A DNA stretch of 64,000 nt from Lewinellaceae bacterium (lineage in GTDB: Bacteria; Bacteroidota; Bacteroidia; Chitinophagales; Saprospiraceae): assembly GCA_020636095.1 (NCBI GenBank), contig JACJYN010000002.1, positions 1,426,001 through 1,490,000 of the forward strand, read 5' to 3'. Below the pieces are notes generated by a model, which saw nothing but the letters and a program-made list of their open reading frames with translations, was not told the DNA's origin and made no database searches. The stretch's first letter is position 1. Each line of letters starts with the position of its first letter. Positions 41,707 through 50,684 of this stretch are shown here, one piece after another. A program made the position numbers and the translations under genes.

Positions 41707-41734
41707 ATTTTAGAGCAGAATATGTTCTTGTCAA
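41707..41734 (-). promoter_or_regulatory. Sigma70-like promoter upstream of the toxin gene
   Basis: On the minus strand TTGACA (41729-41734) and TAAAAT (41707-41712) are separated by 16 bases, about 130 bases before the toxin ATG. This is the enterobacterial-type consensus rather than the Bacteroidota TTTG/TAnnTTTG type. It could be chance in AT-rich DNA. Confidence 0.35.
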
Positions 41735-41831
41735 GAAATAACCTAATTTCTTTTACCAGAAAATTCATGATTTTGTCTTTCACAATTTGTCAACTTAATA
41801 GCAATGTCCAGTAATAGTATACCTAGCAACC

Positions 41832-42569
41832 TTACCCCTCACTCCTCCCCCGCTCATCCACATACTCCTCCACACCCCAGGCCGGATCCGTACAATACTG
41901 ATAAAAATCATACAGTACCAGCAGGCTCTCCCTGGTATAGTGCAGCCCTTCCACCAGCCTGCGGCGGTGCAGTTCCAGCAGCCCCTCCTCTTTTTGCATG
42001 AATTTATATAAGGTGTGCATTACCTTGGCGAAGCGCTCCATATCGTTGGCCTGGGGAATATCCGGGCTGCCCAGTTTTTGCAGAAGGAGGCGAAAGCCGG
42101 CCGGGGCGTAGAACGTATACCGAGCAGGATAGCGGAAAGCCAGATAAAGGAAAACCATCTGGTAATCGTCGTCGTGGTAGTGGTTGTTGTCTATGGACCG
42201 GGGGTGCTGATCCTTATATTCCTGGAGCAGCATGTCGCAATAGTAGACGAAGCGCCCTACCCTGCCCTCCAGGCTCTTCTCTTCGTTGAACAGGTCGAAG
42301 AACATGTGGCGCACAAAATCCGGCTGCATGCGCGCCAGTTCCAGCATCATGCGCTTGGGCTCGTAGGCCTCGCGCTTCCAGAGGCGCTTGGTTTTAGAAT
42401 TTTGGAGCGCGCTGTCGTACATGGCAGGCCAGTCTTCCGCGTCCATATCCCAGTTCTCCTGGAATATCCGTTGCGACTCCCAGATATAGAGGCCCTGGCC
42501 TTGAGCACTGGGCGTTTGCAGGTACTTTCGGTATTGTTGAAGGTAATGTTGAATTCGCTTGAGCTGCAT
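41832..42569 (-). CDS. Hypothetical 245-aa protein resembling a McrB-type N-terminal domain
   Basis: The start is taken at the ATG complementary to 42567-42569 (MQLKRIQHYLQQYRKYLQ); a longer frame adds 20 residues. The protein is soluble and helical. The segments YIWESQRIFQENWDMDAEDW and DDDYQMVFLYLAFRYPARYT, with YTFYAPAGFRLLLQKLG after, recall the substrate-reading N-terminal region found in front of McrB-like AAA+ ATPases in Bacteroidota. No ATPase is fused or adjacent. The resemblance is weak and from memory. The gene lies just upstream of the TAC promoter region, on the same strand. Confidence 0.65.
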   Translation of the reverse strand: MQLKRIQHYLQQYRKYLQTPSAQGQGLYIWESQRIFQENWDMDAEDWPAMYDSALQNSKTKRLWKREAYEPKRMMLELARMQPDFVRHMFFDLFNEEKSLEGRVGRFVYYCDMLLQEYKDQHPRSIDNNHYHDDDYQMVFLYLAFRYPARYTFYAPAGFRLLLQKLGSPDIPQANDMERFAKVMHTLYKFMQKEEGLLELHRRRLVEGLHYTRESLLVLYDFYQYCTDPAWGVEEYVDERGRSEG

Positions 42570-42661
42570 GGGATTGGGTGAATGGTTGAATGGTTCGATT
42601 GCTTCAAGGTTGCACTGGCATGCAGCCATGGAACAATATAACCATATAACAATGACACAAT

Positions 42662-43990
42662 TTACAACTGCTGCCGCACTCCCACAAACAACCCGGTGGT
42701 CATATAGCGCTGTTGCACGCCGTACTGATCGCGGGTGACCGATTTGGGATAGACTTTGAAATGGGGTTCTACGACGAGTTGCAGGTTGTGGCCCACCTGA
42801 TAGGCGAGGCCCACGCTACCGTACCAACCCAGGCCCGCCTGTTGTTTGAAGGCAGGATAGGCGTCGGGGTCGCTGGAATCGAAGCGAACGGGCTGCAGGT
42901 CGTGAGGGGAAAGAAAATCCCCCTTCTGGCGAAACAAGAGGTTGAGGTAAGCGCCGCCATTGACCGATACTTTGAGTTTATTGGAGGAAAGCTCGTAACC
43001 CACCAGGAAGGGAATATCGAGCATGCGGTAGTGGTTCTGGGTAATCTTCCGGCGGGTGCCTATCTTGATGATCGTATCGGTGCTGATAATATTGCCGGCC
43101 TGGTCGTAGTTATTGATGGTTTCGATGACCTCTTCACTACCGTTGATGTAGCTGAAGCGCTCGTTTATCTGTGAAAAGTTCAGGCCGGTGCGCAAGGCCA
43201 GCCCCTTATCGGAGACCAAAGAAAGGCGCAACGCGCCGCTGAAAGCATACATATTGGATTCGGTCTCTTCCCGGGTATTGACGTATTCGGCAAATTCGGG
43301 ATTCCGGGGCTGCAATTGCCGGAAAGTGAGGTCCGGAGAAAGAAGTGCATCGAGGTAAACACTCCAGGAGCCGTTCCCAAAATTGGCGCATTTGGGGTCC
43401 GGAGAGAAAAGGGCGTCAAAAATGGACCCGCCTCGCATGGCCTGCTGCTCCAGGGCCGTAGGCAGCGTCGGCAGGGGTGTTTCCCGAACGGGCCGTACAG
43501 TCGGCAGATCAGCAGGGTAGCCGCTTTTCGATACAGCGGGTTGCCGGGCGGCAGGCATTTGCCGGGCCGGGCTGGCGGCGGTTTGTTCTGACTTTATTAC
43601 GGTTGCGGCGGGTAGGGAGATGGGGTTAACCGGCAGATCAATTGAAGCGATGGCTTTAACCGCCTCGTCAGGGCCGGGCAGCACGGAAGCTGAAGCGGTG
43701 GCCTGTTCTGCGGGAATATCAGCAGTAGCAGGAGCCACAGTGCCATTTACGGGGATGGGAAAACGATCGAGATTCGGTTGTTGATAAGACCACACCCCCC
43801 AGCTCAAGCCTACTACGATCAGGGTAGCCAATAGGGCCACCACCGGCTTTTGCTGCCGGGCCTGATTCAGAACGCGGTGTTTCCAGTCGCGTTTTTGGCT
43901 TATTTGTTCCCAAAGATGCAGGGGCGCTTCGGCTTCCAGGTCCCTCAACCTATGCCGAAACACCTCATCCAGGGGGTGGTGTTTGTTCAT
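42662..43990 (-). CDS. Membrane protein with cytoplasmic N-terminus and C-terminal beta-barrel-like domain
   Basis: A 442-residue protein translated from an ATGA overlap with the ECF sigma gene. Residues 1-47 are charged and cytoplasmic-like (DEVFRHRLRDLEAEAPLHLW). A single helix follows (about 49-67, VVALLATLIVVGLSWGVWS), then a Pro/Ala/Thr-rich linker to about 185. A C-terminal domain of alternating strands comes last (SNMYAFSGALRLSLVSDKGL, GLFVGVRQQL at the end), like Bacteroidota outer-membrane beta-barrel domains. The position directly after a sigma factor suggests an anti-sigma role for the N-terminus. How one chain could cross both membranes is unclear. Confidence 0.8.
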   Translation of the reverse strand: MNKHHPLDEVFRHRLRDLEAEAPLHLWEQISQKRDWKHRVLNQARQQKPVVALLATLIVVGLSWGVWSYQQPNLDRFPIPVNGTVAPATADIPAEQATASASVLPGPDEAVKAIASIDLPVNPISLPAATVIKSEQTAASPARQMPAARQPAVSKSGYPADLPTVRPVRETPLPTLPTALEQQAMRGGSIFDALFSPDPKCANFGNGSWSVYLDALLSPDLTFRQLQPRNPEFAEYVNTREETESNMYAFSGALRLSLVSDKGLALRTGLNFSQINERFSYINGSEEVIETINNYDQAGNIISTDTIIKIGTRRKITQNHYRMLDIPFLVGYELSSNKLKVSVNGGAYLNLLFRQKGDFLSPHDLQPVRFDSSDPDAYPAFKQQAGLGWYGSVGLAYQVGHNLQLVVEPHFKVYPKSVTRDQYGVQQRYMTTGLFVGVRQQL

Positions 43991-44523
43991 ACTGCGATCT
44001 TTTGCAAATCAATGATCATGGCCTGTAACATCTTCCGGGCCTTTACCAGTTGTGAGCGGGAGGTACTTTCCTGAATGCCCAGCATATCAGCAATTTCCTT
44101 GTGGCTGTAGCCTTCAACCGCGTAAAGGTTGAAAACAAGGCGGTAGCCTTCGGGAAGCTTAGCGATCAGGCGGAGCAATTCCTCCTCCTGCAAATGGGCG
44201 TAAATCTCAGGTTCCAATGGCAAGTCCGGATAATTTTCCAGGCCGATCTGCTCCTGTTTAAAACGTTTCTTACTGTAGTTTTTGAGGGCAGTGTTTATGA
44301 CGATCCGGCGAATCCAACCTTCGAAGGATCCTTTGTATTCGAACTTATTTATATTGTCGAAAACTTTGATAAAAGCGTCCTGCAAAAGGTCTTCGGCTTC
44401 CATCTCATGACGCGCATAGCGCATACATACCATGAGCATCTTGCCAGCATAGCGCCTGAACAATTCCTGTTGGTAGTACCGGTCTTCCTGGATACAGCCT
44501 TTGATCAGTTCCTTTTCGGTCAC
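43987..44523 (-). CDS. ECF-type RNA polymerase sigma factor
   Basis: A 178-residue sigma-70 family protein. Region 2 is seen as RHEMEAEDLLQDAFIKVFDN and the following EGWIRRIVINTALKNYSKK. Region 4 is LPEGYRLVFNLYAVEGYSHK with the helix-turn-helix EIADMLGIQESTSRSQLVKA. It overlaps the next gene by four bases, so the two are translationally coupled, as in many sigma/anti-sigma pairs. Its regulon cannot be deduced. Confidence 0.95.
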   Translation of the reverse strand: MTEKELIKGCIQEDRYYQQELFRRYAGKMLMVCMRYARHEMEAEDLLQDAFIKVFDNINKFEYKGSFEGWIRRIVINTALKNYSKKRFKQEQIGLENYPDLPLEPEIYAHLQEEELLRLIAKLPEGYRLVFNLYAVEGYSHKEIADMLGIQESTSRSQLVKARKMLQAMIIDLQKIAV

Positions 44524-44802
44524 AGGAATGAGGTTAATCCGCCTTGCTTACACCATTTTTCGTTTTCCCCTTATTGTAAACAAGTACAGACATTTTCATT
44601 TAGCCAGGCGCGCATGGTACCTATTCAGTTCTGCCTCTGGTTAATAGACCTCTTTCCAGGGGAATACGCTGCCTGAAGATGCCTCCAAATATTATTTCCC
44701 CCAAGATAGGGATTATTGAGCGATAAATCGAGGCCCCTTCTTCCTTTTCACAATAATTTTACATCGGAAGGATGAAAAAGTTATCCTAACTTATCGCCAA
44801 AA

Positions 44803-45225
44803 ATGACAGCCGAAGAAAAAGCCCGAAAGGTAGTCAACCTCATGTATAACAATGACCCCTTTAGCCAGTGGCTGGGAGCCGAACGCCTGAAGGTAGAGCC
44901 CGGGTACTGCATACTGCGCATGAAAATCCGCCGGGAAATGCTCAATGGCTTTGCCATTGCCCACGGCGGCATCACTTTCAGCCTGGCCGACAGCGCATTC
45001 GCATTCGCCTCCAATTCCCGCGGCCGGCACGCCGTAAGCATCGATACTTCCATTTCCCACATGGCTTCGCTTAAGGAAGGAGACGTCATCACGGCAATAG
45101 CCATCGAAGAACAACTCGGCCACCGCATCGGCCACTATCGGGTGGAAGTGCGCAATGAGGCTGAAGAGATGGTAGCGCTGTTTCGGGGTATGGTCTACCG
45201 AAAGAGCCAGGAGTGGGAGGTGTGA
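44803..45225 (+). CDS. paaI: PaaI-family hotdog thioesterase
   Basis: A 140-residue hotdog-fold protein. The catalytic loop IAHGGITFSLADSAFAFA has the HGG motif at 54-56 and Asp63, as in phenylacetyl-CoA-pathway thioesterases. The N-terminal DPFSQWLGAERLKVEPGYC is typical of PaaI. It hydrolyses acyl-CoA thioesters, probably aryl-acetyl types. No other paa gene is nearby, so it may have a general housekeeping role. Confidence 0.93.
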   Translation: MTAEEKARKVVNLMYNNDPFSQWLGAERLKVEPGYCILRMKIRREMLNGFAIAHGGITFSLADSAFAFASNSRGRHAVSIDTSISHMASLKEGDVITAIAIEEQLGHRIGHYRVEVRNEAEEMVALFRGMVYRKSQEWEV

Positions 45226-45302
45226 TGAGTGTGGCCTCCTGCCCGTCCTTTTTGCGCCTCGCGGCGCGTTCGATCAAGATGGCCGAACGAACAGCCCAGT
45301 AC

Positions 45303-48300
45303 CTACCTACCCCCCAAATCAATCCTCCGCCCGGGCGTATAAGGCGCTCCTGCCTTTTCCAGGCCTTCCTCCAGCGCTTTCAGTTTCACATCCGCCAGCT
45401 CATTGATGCGCGGTATCAGGGGGCTGAGTTGCTTCCGGATGATGCGCAGGGCCTCCTTTTGGGTTTCGGTAGGTGCAGAAGTAGAGCGCCACATTTCGTA
45501 AACGGCCCAGCCCATCCGGCCGGCGATTCCCATGGTGGCGTCCTGGTCGAGTTGGGCGGCCACTCCGTCCCCATCCAGGGCCAAACGGATGGCACGCAGT
45601 TCCTCCCTCAGTTCCAGAATCCGGAGGGTAAAATCCTCTGTAGGCGCCGACGTTGCCGCCACTGCCTTTTCGATCAAATCCAGGCGTTCAGCCGCCTCTT
45701 TCAACCGGCGGGAAGCGCCGTCGATCACCCGGTCGAGCTCGCTGGCCTCCCGGTGGAACCCGGCGAGCGCCTGGCGGTCTTTAGCTGGCAGGGTGATTTC
45801 ACCCAGCGCTTCCAGAAGGAAAGGCTGAGGCCCGGCCAGTTCGGTAAGTTCTCCATTGACACTTTTGGACAAGGCAACCGTATACTCGCCGGGAATAGCC
45901 AACATGCCGGAATCATCATTCGGGTTGGAGCTTTCCCGGACGGGACTCAGCGATGGCCGCCGGCCGTCCCAGGTGATGCGTTGCACGCCTTGGGTAGCGC
46001 CCGCTTTCAACTTGCGAACGATCTCTCCGGCAGCGTCCCGGATAGTAAACAGCAGATAGGGTTTTTCTTCCGTCTCTTCGGCTAGCAGTTCTTCATAAGT
46101 GGGGTACCGGACGGGCTCTCCTTCCTTGGCCTTTTTCTTTTCTTGCTCCCGGCGCTGCTCCCGAAGCGTCTTTATATCTTCCTTGAGGAAGTAGGTAAAA
46201 GTAGCCCCGATGGGCGGGTTGGGGGTAGTGTAAAAATTCTCTCCCTGAAAGCCCTTTTCCCGGCGCCCCAGTGGCACACTCTCTATAAATAACAAACCGT
46301 CTTTAACCGGAAATATCAAGGCGTCCGCCTGCAAATCTTCTTCCGCCATTTGCCTCAGCGGGCTGTAGTCGTCCAGTACGTAAAAGCCGCGGCCGAAGGT
46401 GCCCAGCACCAGGGCGTTGTCGCGTTCCTGTATGGCCATATCCCGCACGGCGATAACCGGTAGCCCCGCCTTGAGCTGCTTCCAGTGCTGCCCGCCGTCG
46501 ATGGTAAAAAAACAGCCGAATTCGGCGCCGGCAAATAGCAGGTTGGGCGTCTCATGGTCTTCGGCAATGCTGTAGACAGAGCCGCGCGCCGGCAGGTTGT
46601 TGCTGATGCTTACCCAACTCCGGCCCTTGTCTGAGCTCTTGTAAAAATAGGGCTTGAAATCTCCGTATTTATGATGGTTAAAAGCGGCATACACTACATT
46701 CTCATCGTGCTGTGAAGCCAGCAGGTAATTCACATAGGTGCGCTCGGGAGCGCCGGGAATGTTGTTGACGTCTATTTTCGCCCAGTTTCCGCCACCGTCT
46801 TCAGTGATTTGTATCAGGCCATCATCGGTGCCCACATAGAGCAGGTTCTCATCGAGCGGGCTTTCGGAGAAGGCTACGATGGCGCCGTAAAGCGAGGTTG
46901 AGGAATTCTTGGCTACTGCATCTATGCTTTGCACCCGGCCCATGACTGGCAGGGTGTTGCGGTCTATTTGCCGCGTCAGGTCCGGGCTGATGGTTTCCCA
47001 GGCGTTGCCGCGGCTATCGCTTCGGAACAGCTTATTGGCGGCGAAGTAAAGGCGGGTGGGATGATGCGCGGAAATAGCCAGGGGTGCATCCCAGTTCCAG
47101 CGGAAAGCAGGCTCCTCTTCGCCTGGTTTGGGCTGAATACCGGTCTCCTCTCCACTCTTCCGGTCGTAACGCACCAGTACGCCGTGCTGCGACTGAGCAT
47201 AAACGATGTCCGGATTATTGGGGTCCACCTGTGATTCAAATCCGTCACCGCCATGGGTTACGAACCAGTCGGAGTTGACGATGCCATTGCCGCTGGTAGT
47301 GCGGGAAGGGCCGCCCAGGCTGAAATTGTCCTGGGTGCCCCCGTATATATTGTAGAATGGCAGGGCATTGTCTACCGCCACTTTATAGAACTGGGTTACC
47401 GGCAAATTGGGTTTGTAGGCCCAGGTAGCGCCGGCGTCGAAACTTTCGTAAATGCCGCCGTCACATCCCACCAAAAAATAATTGGAATCCGCGGGATCGA
47501 TCCACATAGCGTGGTTGTCAACGTGTTTGTATTTTTCGCCCACGGGCCTGAAGGTTTTTCCGCCATCCTGGGTCCAGTGCATGGAGGTTTCCATGGTAAA
47601 TACCACATCCGGATCGGTGGGATGGGGCGTCATTTCACCATAGTAATTGCCGTGGGAGGAGGTGGTGTGGCTACTGCGTTTTTCCCAACTGGCGCCGCGG
47701 TTGGCCGAACGATAAAAGCCGCTCTTGTCTTGTGCCGCTTCCACCCAGGCATAAATGACTTCCGGGTCGGCGGGGGAAATGGCCAGGCCGATGCGGCCCA
47801 TATCGACGGAAGGCAGCCCTTTGTTGGCCTTTTCCCAGACCTTACCACCATCGGTGGTTTTGTAAATGCCGCTGCCCGGCCCTCCGCTCACATAGGTAAA
47901 GACATGGCGGCGGCGTTGATGAGCCGAGGCGTACAGCACGTCGGGGTTGCGGGGATCCATCACCAGATCATTGACGCCGGTATGCTCGTCAATGGTGAGC
48001 ACGGCCTCCCAGGTTTGGCCGCCATCGGTGGTTTTGTAAACACCCCGGTCGCCCCCCTCGCTCCACAGTGGGCCGATAGCCGCTACGTATACTACCCTGG
48101 AATCCCGGGGGTCAACGATGACCTTTCCGATATGCTCTGAGTTTTTAAGCCCCATATTCTTCCAGCTGCTGCCTCCGTCCTCCGATTTGTAAACACCATC
48201 GCCGTACGCCACGGAGCGCTGATTGTTATTTTCCCCCGTTCCTACCCAAACGACATTGGGGTTGTTCGGGTCAATCGTAACACAACCGATAGAATACGAG

Positions 48301-48602
48301 CCTTCGCCGTCAAAGACAGGCTCATAGGTAGTGCCCGCATTCTCGGTTTTCCACACGCCTCCGGAAGAAACAGCCACGTAGTATACCGAGCGGTTATTGG
48401 GGTGGACAGCAAAGTCAGAAATACGCCCGGAAGTCAGCGCCGGGCCAACGGAACGGAACTTGAGTCCGCCGATGGCCAGCTCTTCGAGATAGTGTTTGGG
48501 CTTGGATACCTCTTCTTCATTATTCTTTTTTTTCTGTGCCTGTCCGGGCCAGGCCAGAGCGGCTATGAACAGAATGGTTAGAGCAAATCGGATTTGATTC
48601 AT
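45303..48602 (-). CDS. Secreted sortilin/VPS10-like beta-propeller protein
   Basis: The start is taken at the ATG complementary to 48600-48602, where MNQIRFALTILFIAALAWPG opens a signal peptide; the frame is open for 43 more codons without an export signal. The 1099-residue product has many BNR/VPS10-type blades (GVYKSEDGGSSWKNMGL, GVYKTTDGGQTWEAVL, GIYKTTDGGKVWEKANKGLP) over residues 60-750. These form a large ten-blade or double propeller of the sortilin N-terminal/glycosyl hydrolase-like class. The C-terminal 350 residues include an immunoglobulin-like part and a coiled coil (about 965-1090). No T9SS domain is visible. It is convergent with paaI. Confidence 0.9.
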   Translation of the reverse strand: MNQIRFALTILFIAALAWPGQAQKKKNNEEEVSKPKHYLEELAIGGLKFRSVGPALTSGRISDFAVHPNNRSVYYVAVSSGGVWKTENAGTTYEPVFDGEGSYSIGCVTIDPNNPNVVWVGTGENNNQRSVAYGDGVYKSEDGGSSWKNMGLKNSEHIGKVIVDPRDSRVVYVAAIGPLWSEGGDRGVYKTTDGGQTWEAVLTIDEHTGVNDLVMDPRNPDVLYASAHQRRRHVFTYVSGGPGSGIYKTTDGGKVWEKANKGLPSVDMGRIGLAISPADPEVIYAWVEAAQDKSGFYRSANRGASWEKRSSHTTSSHGNYYGEMTPHPTDPDVVFTMETSMHWTQDGGKTFRPVGEKYKHVDNHAMWIDPADSNYFLVGCDGGIYESFDAGATWAYKPNLPVTQFYKVAVDNALPFYNIYGGTQDNFSLGGPSRTTSGNGIVNSDWFVTHGGDGFESQVDPNNPDIVYAQSQHGVLVRYDRKSGEETGIQPKPGEEEPAFRWNWDAPLAISAHHPTRLYFAANKLFRSDSRGNAWETISPDLTRQIDRNTLPVMGRVQSIDAVAKNSSTSLYGAIVAFSESPLDENLLYVGTDDGLIQITEDGGGNWAKIDVNNIPGAPERTYVNYLLASQHDENVVYAAFNHHKYGDFKPYFYKSSDKGRSWVSISNNLPARGSVYSIAEDHETPNLLFAGAEFGCFFTIDGGQHWKQLKAGLPVIAVRDMAIQERDNALVLGTFGRGFYVLDDYSPLRQMAEEDLQADALIFPVKDGLLFIESVPLGRREKGFQGENFYTTPNPPIGATFTYFLKEDIKTLREQRREQEKKKAKEGEPVRYPTYEELLAEETEEKPYLLFTIRDAAGEIVRKLKAGATQGVQRITWDGRRPSLSPVRESSNPNDDSGMLAIPGEYTVALSKSVNGELTELAGPQPFLLEALGEITLPAKDRQALAGFHREASELDRVIDGASRRLKEAAERLDLIEKAVAATSAPTEDFTLRILELREELRAIRLALDGDGVAAQLDQDATMGIAGRMGWAVYEMWRSTSAPTETQKEALRIIRKQLSPLIPRINELADVKLKALEEGLEKAGAPYTPGRRIDLGGR

Positions 48603-48811
48603 GTCAGGGTATTTTTTTAATTGCGGATAAAAGTAGGAAAAATGGGGTTGTTGGACAAATAATAAACTGGCGGGCGTTTCTCCGGCAGCCGAAGCCATCA
48701 ATGAAAGCAGGCTGAGCGCCATCAGTTGCATATTAAATTTTCTTTAACATATCGCCAAAGTGACTTTCTCAACAACTCTTAGTCAAAAGAGCAAATCAAA
48801 ATCCAAAACGC

Positions 48812-49228
48812 ATGAAGATCCAGAAAATCCTTTCCCTTTTTTTAGCGATCGCACTGACTTTTGCTCTTACCGACGCTGCTCAGGCTCAATCCAAAAGCCG
48901 GAAAGCGGAAGAAAAACAGGAGGTCAAAACAGAGAAGCCGGAAAAAAGTAAGAAGGCAGAACAAGCGCCGGCACAAATGATTGAAAAACCGGCAAAAGCA
49001 GAAAAGGTTCAGGCCGAAAAAGGCCAGAAGAGAGCCTGGAAAGACAAAGCCGGGAAGGTGGACAAAGAACATAAGGGCAAAGGCCATGCCTACGGCCGCC
49101 ACAAGGAAGGCCAGGACGGCAAAGCGTACGGCCAGGAGCGCGCGGCTGACTCCAAGGACAAAGAAAAAATGGAGCAGCAAAAACCGCTTAGAAAAGCTAA
49201 GAAGGAAAAATCATTGGAGCGGAGGTAG
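48812..49228 (+). CDS. Exported Lys/Glu-rich low-complexity protein
   Basis: A 138-residue protein with a signal peptide (MKIQKILSLFLAIALTFALT, ending AAQAQ). The mature part is almost entirely Lys, Glu, Ala and Gln and is likely disordered or a single helix. No family is recognised. A strong terminator follows at 49316. The signal peptide and its own terminator argue for a real gene. Confidence 0.7.
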   Translation: MKIQKILSLFLAIALTFALTDAAQAQSKSRKAEEKQEVKTEKPEKSKKAEQAPAQMIEKPAKAEKVQAEKGQKRAWKDKAGKVDKEHKGKGHAYGRHKEGQDGKAYGQERAADSKDKEKMEQQKPLRKAKKEKSLERR

Positions 49229-49315
49229 CACGAACCTACTATGAAAAAACTACAACACTTTGACAAATAGTGCAGCTGGATAAAGCTCACTATTTTTCAA
49301 AGAACCAAAGCCAGG

Positions 49316-49356
49316 CAAGCCCGTTATCCGAGAGGATGGCGGGCTTTGCTTTTTTA
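49316..49356 (+). terminator. Rho-independent terminator
   Basis: CAAGCCCGTTATCC and GGATGGCGGGCTTTG pair around GAGA, followed by CTTTTTTAAA. It ends the transcript of the Lys/Glu-rich gene, just before the antiporter promoter. Confidence 0.85.
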
Positions 49357-49363
49357 AATTATT

Positions 49364-49394
49364 TTTGCGAAGCACTTTGCGTCCGGTATCTTTG
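49364..49394 (+). promoter_or_regulatory. Bacteroidota-type promoter of the antiporter gene
   Basis: TTTG (49364-49367), then exactly 19 bases, then TATCTTTG (49387-49394). This is a full match to the Bacteroidota -33/-7 consensus TTTG-N17-23-TAnnTTTG, 30 bases before the ATG at 49425. Confidence 0.75.
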
Positions 49395-49424
49395 CGGCAG
49401 GACCAGACTAAAATCTATAACCAC

Positions 49425-50684
49425 ATGGACTTTTTCGCCGTACTCACCATTCTGATCGTTCTCTCCGCCATTTTTGGCTACATCAACATTCGATTCCTGA
49501 AACTGCCCGTCACCATTGGGTTGATGATCGTTTCCATCGCCTTTTCTCTGCTGGTACTGGCCCTGGGGCAGTTCGTCCCCAGCCTTTTGGCATGGGAATC
49601 CGCTTTGATCGCCCAGATCGACTTTCAGAAGCTGCTCATGGAGGGGATGCTCAGTTTTCTGCTCTTTGCCGGCGCTCTGCACGTCGATTCCCGGCAGCTA
49701 AAAGCCCAGCGATGGCCTATCATGTTGTTTGCCACCCTCGGAGTAGTGACTTCAACTTTCCTGATTGCCGGCCTCCTGTATGGCGCCCTGAACCTGCTCA
49801 ACGCCGGGCTGCCGTTTATCCATTGCCTGCTGTTCGGCGCCCTCATCTCCCCTACCGACCCCATCGCGGTGCTGGGTATACTTAAGAAAGCGGGAGCCCC
49901 CAAGAAGCTGGAAGCGAAGATCGTTGGCGAGAGCCTCTTCAACGACGGGATCGGAGTGGTGGTTTTTATCACCATTTTCCAGTTCGCGCAGGCCGGCGCC
50001 GGCCATTTTGAAATGTCGGAAGTGGGCCTCCTGTTTCTGGAAGAGGTAGGCGGCGGCATCGCCCTGGGGCTCGGCCTGGGCTACCTTGCCTACTATCTGA
50101 TGCACACCATCGACGACTACGAGACGGAAGTGCTGATCACCCTGGCTATTGTAATGGGAGGGTATTTGCTGGCGAGTTATCTGCACTTCTCAGGGCCGCT
50201 GGCCATGGTGGTCGCCGGCCTGATGGTCGGCCATGAACGCTTCCGAACCAGTTCCATGTCGGAAGTAACCGAAACGTATGTAGATAAGTTCTGGGAATTG
50301 GTGGATGTATTACTCAACGCCGTCCTGTTTGTGATCATCGGGCTGGAGATTCTCGTCCTGCCTTTCGAACGGCAGTATTTCATCGCCGGCCTGCTGGCCA
50401 TCCCACTGACCCTGATCGCCCGTTATATCGCCCTGGCCGGCCCGATCGAGCTGTTCAAAAAACGGCTGGAATTCGTCCCCAAAACCAACCTGATCATGAC
50501 CTGGGGCGGGCTGCGGGGAGGTATCTCCATCGCCCTGGCCCTCTCACTCGCCGAACACATGAGCCGCACCCCCCTGCTGACCATTACCTATGTGGTCGTG
50601 GTTTTTTCCATCGTCGTGCAGGGGCTGACCGTGGGGAAACTCGTCCAGCGAACACAAATGGGGAATGCGGTAGCCTCCAAATAA
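49425..50684 (+). CDS. CPA1-type Na+/H+ antiporter
   Basis: The start is taken at 49425 (MDFFAVLTILIVLSAIFGYI), since the promoter at 49364-49394 would place the longer frame's start before transcription. The 419-residue product has about twelve helices and the CPA1/NhaP signatures GALISPTDPIAVLGILKKAG and GESLFNDGIGVVVFI, plus WGGLRGGISIALALSL in the last third. It exchanges sodium (or potassium) for protons at the inner membrane. This fits a cell running Na+-NQR. Confidence 0.93.
   Translation: MDFFAVLTILIVLSAIFGYINIRFLKLPVTIGLMIVSIAFSLLVLALGQFVPSLLAWESALIAQIDFQKLLMEGMLSFLLFAGALHVDSRQLKAQRWPIMLFATLGVVTSTFLIAGLLYGALNLLNAGLPFIHCLLFGALISPTDPIAVLGILKKAGAPKKLEAKIVGESLFNDGIGVVVFITIFQFAQAGAGHFEMSEVGLLFLEEVGGGIALGLGLGYLAYYLMHTIDDYETEVLITLAIVMGGYLLASYLHFSGPLAMVVAGLMVGHERFRTSSMSEVTETYVDKFWELVDVLLNAVLFVIIGLEILVLPFERQYFIAGLLAIPLTLIARYIALAGPIELFKKRLEFVPKTNLIMTWGGLRGGISIALALSLAEHMSRTPLLTITYVVVVFSIVVQGLTVGKLVQRTQMGNAVASK

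Noticed and set aside
49365..49424. Longer antiporter start at 49365
   Set aside because: It begins inside the promoter (TTTG-N19-TATCTTTG at 49364-49394), so those codons would not be transcribed.
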